11,862 bases of DNA, from the NCBI GenBank assembly GCA_009602725.1, contig WELB01000321.1, positions 40,683-52,544 of the forward strand. Direction: 5' to 3'. The notes under the pieces were generated by a model. The model worked only from the letters and a program-made list of their open reading frames with translations. It did not search any database and had not been told where the DNA came from. The position numbers and the translations under genes were made by a program. This DNA comes from Spirogloea muscicola (taxonomy: Eukaryota; Streptophyta; Zygnematophyceae; Spirogloeales; Spirogloeaceae). This document shows positions 9,438 through 11,862 of the stretch, one piece after another; position 1 is the stretch's first letter, and every line of letters begins with the position of its first letter.

Positions 9438-9486
9438 ATGCCAAAGAAGGACTACTCTACCAAACACAACAGCACACTAGGGAAGC

Positions 9487-9668
9487 TCAATACCCACGAG
9501 TGAGCAACAGCAGGTCAGAATAGCTCGATGCGGGGAAGGAGGGGCTCCGCCGAGACCCGGAGGCGGCGGCCAGAGCGCGTCCTGCGCGCGTGTGGACTGC
9601 GAGGGCGAGGGAACGTTGGAACGAGACTGCCAGGCGCATGCGAAAGACTTGGGCGAGCGACCCGAGAA
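9487..9668 (-). mobile_element. RGY-family fragment, copy D (minus strand, open frame)
   Basis: The minus-strand frame reads FLGSLAQVFRMRLAVSFQR, then AGRALAAASG, and ends SDLLLLTRGY with TGA at 9489-9487. From FQR to the stop it has the same 41 residues as copies A, B and C. A pyrimidine-rich stretch (CCTTTCTTTCTC) sits just upstream of the match. No family 3' tail follows the stop that I can see. Confidence 0.58.
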
Positions 9669-9846
9669 AGAAAGGAGAGCGCCAGAGAGATAACATGTGA
9701 TTCTGATGGCCAGTGACCATTCCTGTATCTATCTACGCAATGAAAGCCAGCCCTCGAGTAAGACTTGAAGACCTTCAAGCACGAGTTAAGGTCCTAGGAG
9801 CACAGAGAGCCTCACTCTTCCCCTTCGGACCTTGTCTAACTTCATC

Positions 9847-9955
9847 GGGTTGGCTGTTCAACAGCCCTTGCCCCCTTTGGGAGAGCCACTTTCTTCCAAA
9901 GGGGGCGAGGACTGTGAATAGCCAGCCCAGAAAGAATGGACAAAGTCCAAAGGGC
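9847..9955. mobile_element. Two RGY-family 3' tails in fold-back arrangement
   Basis: The left half (9847-9895, plus) carries TTGGCTGTTCAACAGCC and GGGAGAGCCACTTTCTTC. The right half (9896-9955, minus) carries the same module inverted, ending in the complement of CTTTGGACTTTGTCCATTC. At the junction 9870-9880 pairs perfectly with 9896-9906, giving an 11-bp stem around a 15-base loop. Confidence 0.5.
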
Positions 9956-10427
9956 TACAAGGCGCTAAGACAGAACGCTATGCAGCGGATGAGATTTCTT
10001 CGATTTTAGTAAGCCCGAGTCGCAGCCACAAGTCGGAGTCACTTGCGGCTGGAAAGAGTCTGTCTCACGCACGAGACCAAGAAATAGAAGAAAGGGCTCG
10101 CCCATTGAGGATAGAAATAGCAGCCAAAGCGCGGCCTGCCTACAAGTGCACTGCCCTCAAAAGGAAGAGCCACTTGATGCAGGTAATGCTTGCACTTCCT
10201 ATTTGCAGACTTCAGACTACTCTACTTGTACGGCCAACGAGGGGGTGGGGCAAAGAGAGGGTGAGGCTCTAAGTAGAAGGTGCTCGCCCATTGAGAAGAG
10301 GGGCTGGCAAAGCCAACCCAAAAAGAATGGACAATGTTCAAAGCCAAAGAAAGAGGTGCTGAAAAATGTATTGGCTTGAATTGGCCTAGCTTTAATCTCA
10401 TGCGCACCGCGCGCCTTCTCTCTCTCT
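9956..10427. other. Unassigned sequence with two short minus-strand family tails
   Basis: No gene is supported. Matches to the family's 3' tail on the minus strand occur at about 10087-10113 (terminal part only) and about 10275-10355 (with a GGCTGGC-AAA-GCCAACC stem). The remainder has only short open frames and nothing I recognise. Confidence 0.4.
10275..10355 (-). mobile_element. RGY-family 3'-terminal fragment
   Basis: On the minus strand it reads TTGAACATTGTCCATTC, then the hairpin, then CTCAATGGGCGAGCACC. It aligns closely with the fragment at 9354-9437. One stem base pair has become a G-T wobble. Confidence 0.5.
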
Positions 10428-10464
10428 TTGCAGCGTGCTCAGGCTAATGCCTTGCACCAGAAAG
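10428..10464 (+). mobile_element. 37-base exact match to copy A coding segment
   Basis: These bases are identical to 2196-2232 and encode LQRAQANALHQK in the same frame. They follow a TC-rich tract ending TTTGCAG and directly abut the left arm of the palindrome at 10465. Confidence 0.6.
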
Positions 10465-10712
10465 AGAAAGGGCTCGCCCATTGAGGATAGGGGTTGGACA
10501 AGCCAGCCCAAAAAGAATGAACAAAGAACGAGAAGGGGGCCAGAGGAAGCGCTAAGAAACCAAAGCACACAAAGAAAGAAAGCAGCTGCAAATTACTCAG
10601 TAACCCCTGCTAAGCAGCCGCAAATCAGAGAGGCTAGGGTCCTGGAAGTGGGTCCCCTGGACAGAGCCAGAGGCAGCAGCGAGGGCTCTCCCGGCACGAA
10701 GGTGCAGAGGCT
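10465..10712 (-). mobile_element. RGY-family fragment, copy E-left (minus strand)
   Basis: On the minus strand the coding part is open: LHLRAGRALAAASG, then QGTHFQDPSLSDLRLLSRGY and TGA at 10599-10597. The tail then includes CTTAGCGCTTCCTCTGGCC, GGGCTGGCTTGTCCAACCCC and GGGCGAGCCCTTTCT. It is nearly the same as copy C and is one arm of the palindrome. It extends about 44 bases further into the coding end than its partner. Confidence 0.65.
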
Positions 10713-10746
10713 CTGTCCTACACTACAAAGTGCAAGATGGTGCAGA

Positions 10747-10961
10747 GGCTCTGTCCAGGGGACCCACTTCCAGGACCCTAGCCTCTCTAATTTGCGGCTG
10801 CTTAGCAGGGGTTACTGAGTAATTTGTAGCTGCTTTCTTTCTTTGTGTGCTTTGGTTTCTTAGCGCTTCCTCTGGCTTCCTCTGGCCCCCTTCTCGTTCT
10901 TTATTCATTCTTTTTTGGGCTGGCTTGTCCAGCCCCTATCCTCAATGGGCGAGCCCTTTCT
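10747..10961 (+). mobile_element. RGY-family fragment, copy E-right (plus strand)
   Basis: It reads in frame from about 10750 to TGA at 10816-10818, ending SNLRLLSRGY. It then carries the full tail with GGGCTGGCTTGTCCAGCCCC and GGGCGAGCCCTTTCT. It differs from copy E-left by four transitions, a one-base indel and a 10-base tandem duplication (TGGCTTCCTC). Confidence 0.65.
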
Positions 10962-11268
10962 TCTGAGGCTCCCCCACCACAATGCGGTTGACCGCTCCAG
11001 TGCGGGGCTCCCTGCCTCAAAGGCTGGACATGCAGCTGCGAACGCCGCGCGTGGCAAAGCGGCTCAGTACGCGGACTACCCGGACCACCTTTTTTTTCCC
11101 CCCTTTTTTTCCCCTTTCTTTTTCCTTTTTTTTTTCCAAGGCTTGCTGACCGAACCGAACCCAACGGCTCCCCACCCTCCCCGCCGCCGTCCGCGGCCGC
11201 CGCCGCCGCCGGCGCCGTCCGCTGCCCGCTGACTCGCCTGCGCCAGCGCCCCCGCCGGCCCCGACGCC
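10962..11268 (+). promoter_or_regulatory. 5' flank of the 11269 gene with a poly-pyrimidine tract
   Basis: A stretch of over 50 pyrimidines with only T and C lies at about 11090-11139. It is followed by AAGGCTTGCTGACC and then very GC-rich sequence to the start codon. This echoes the T/CT tract before the gene at 582. A 5' UTR intron ending in TTTTCCAAG|G is possible but not shown. Confidence 0.4.
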
Positions 11269-11862
11269 ATGCTGGGGGCTGCTAAGAGCCGAGGCGGCTC
11301 GCGCAGCACTTCGCTTCGGCCCGCCGCTCGCTCTTACGGCACCCGCAGCACGACTGCTGCGTCGAGGGCCGCCACTGCGTCAGGGGCCACCCTGCCCATC
11401 CTCCCAGCGGCCCCTCCAGCTCCTCTCCCTCCCCCTGCTCCAGCGGGTGCGGAGGCCGCCGCGAGCGAGGGTCGCAGCCCTCAGATTGTGCGCACGCCTG
11501 TGGCGACCACGACATCAACGTCGACACCGGAGCCCGAGTTCCTTGGCGTCGGAGTGTCTGCGCCTGTCGAGCAAGCCCAGCTGCTTGCACATCCAAGCTC
11601 GGCCACCTCGGATGCAGACTCCGAAACTCCGAACATGGACCCGCGAGTTGGCATTGTCGTCAGCCCACCACGATCAAGTGATTCCCCCACCTGGCGGCCT
11701 TTGAGTTTGTTGGCTCTGCTCCGTCCCTCTCCCCCCCCAGCTCCACCCTTGCACTCTCCAGTTCATCCCCCAGTGCCCGCTCCGGAGCCGCCACCGTTGC
11801 TCCCTCTACCTCCTCTGTTACCTCTACCTCCGCCGCCGCCTGCGCGGGTTGTGGAAAGCTGT
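11269..11862 (+). CDS. Partial Pro/Ala/Ser-rich protein, at least 198 aa, runs off the window
   Basis: I do not recognise this gene. The ATG at 11269 (GACGCCATGC) is the first one after an in-frame TGA at 11230-11232, and the frame stays open for all 198 codons to the window edge. The N-terminus is basic and Ser/Arg-rich (MLGAAKSRGGSRSTSLRPAA). Ala/Pro-rich and Thr-rich stretches follow (VATTTSTSTPEPEFLG). A less repetitive part around residues 106-150 contains DADSETPNMDPRVGIVVSPP, and then Pro/Leu repeats continue to the end. It looks intrinsically disordered, perhaps the N-terminal tail of a larger protein or a targeting region. Introns cannot be excluded. Third-position GC bias like that of the other genes supports coding. 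Confidence 0.6.
   Translation, partial: MLGAAKSRGGSRSTSLRPAARSYGTRSTTAASRAATASGATLPILPAAPPAPLPPPAPAGAEAAASEGRSPQIVRTPVATTTSTSTPEPEFLGVGVSAPVEQAQLLAHPSSATSDADSETPNMDPRVGIVVSPPRSSDSPTWRPLSLLALLRPSPPPAPPLHSPVHPPVPAPEPPPLLPLPPLLPLPPPPPARVVESC

Larger units (their letters stand above)
10465..10961. repeat. Long inverted repeat (204/215-base arms, 78-base spacer)
   Basis: The arms are 10465-10668 and 10747-10961, about 98% identical outside the indels by hand count. The spacer contains GGTGCAGAGGCTCTGTCC twice, once overlapping the right arm. The 3' ends of both element copies point outward. Confidence 0.9.

Noticed and set aside
9054-9467. 137-codon minus-strand frame across repeat tails
   Set aside because: It spans the inverted 3' tail of one copy and unrelated sequence, and matches no coding part of the family.
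11076-11309. Minus-strand frame rich in Lys/Gly opposite the pyrimidine tract
   Set aside because: It is produced by the T/C tract read in reverse and overlaps the start of the better-supported plus-strand gene.

Overview
This is eukaryotic nuclear DNA. It has a multi-exon gene with spliceosomal introns, AATAAA-type poly(A) signals, GC-rich exons in less GC-rich flanks, long simple-sequence tracts and many degraded retroelement-like fragments. The conserved C-terminus of the central gene has plant/green-algal wording (NSYWAK, DLQSHSIKF) rather than animal wording, so a green-lineage eukaryote, probably an alga, is my best guess. The species cannot be fixed from this window.

Layout. 1-204 is a T run followed by (CT)41. 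582-1157 (+) is a single-exon ORF for a 191-aa low-complexity protein of unknown function, with an AATAAA signal at 1528. 2043-2435 (+) is a fragment of a dispersed coding repeat. 2436-4397 has no gene I can support. 4398-7730 (-) is a seven-exon gene for a Nopp140/NOLC1 (SRP40 family) nucleolar chaperone of 539 aa. It has an N-terminal LisH motif, a very acidic middle and an almost invariant SRP40 C-terminal domain. All exon phases join, and two of its six introns use GC-AG borders. 7901-10961 is a mosaic of at least a dozen fragments, in both orientations, of one repeat family. 11269-11862 (+) is the start of another gene, open to the window edge, for a Pro/Ala/Ser-rich protein.

The repeat family is the least ordinary part. 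Its fragments share the end of a protein that always stops after RGY. The distance from a conserved (L/F)QR to the stop is the same in every copy that reaches that far. Copies differ largely at synonymous positions. One group of copies is followed by a 3' tail carrying a GGCTGG...CCAGCC hairpin and ending near a shared point. This looks like 5'-truncated copies of a non-LTR (LINE-like) retroelement; I infer that from the pattern, because no reverse-transcriptase core is present. Two copies meet head to head as a palindrome with about 98% identical arms (10465-10961).

The three host genes show no sign of acting in one pathway. The Nopp140 homologue would serve snoRNP and ribosome biogenesis, and the two flanking proteins are unassigned.
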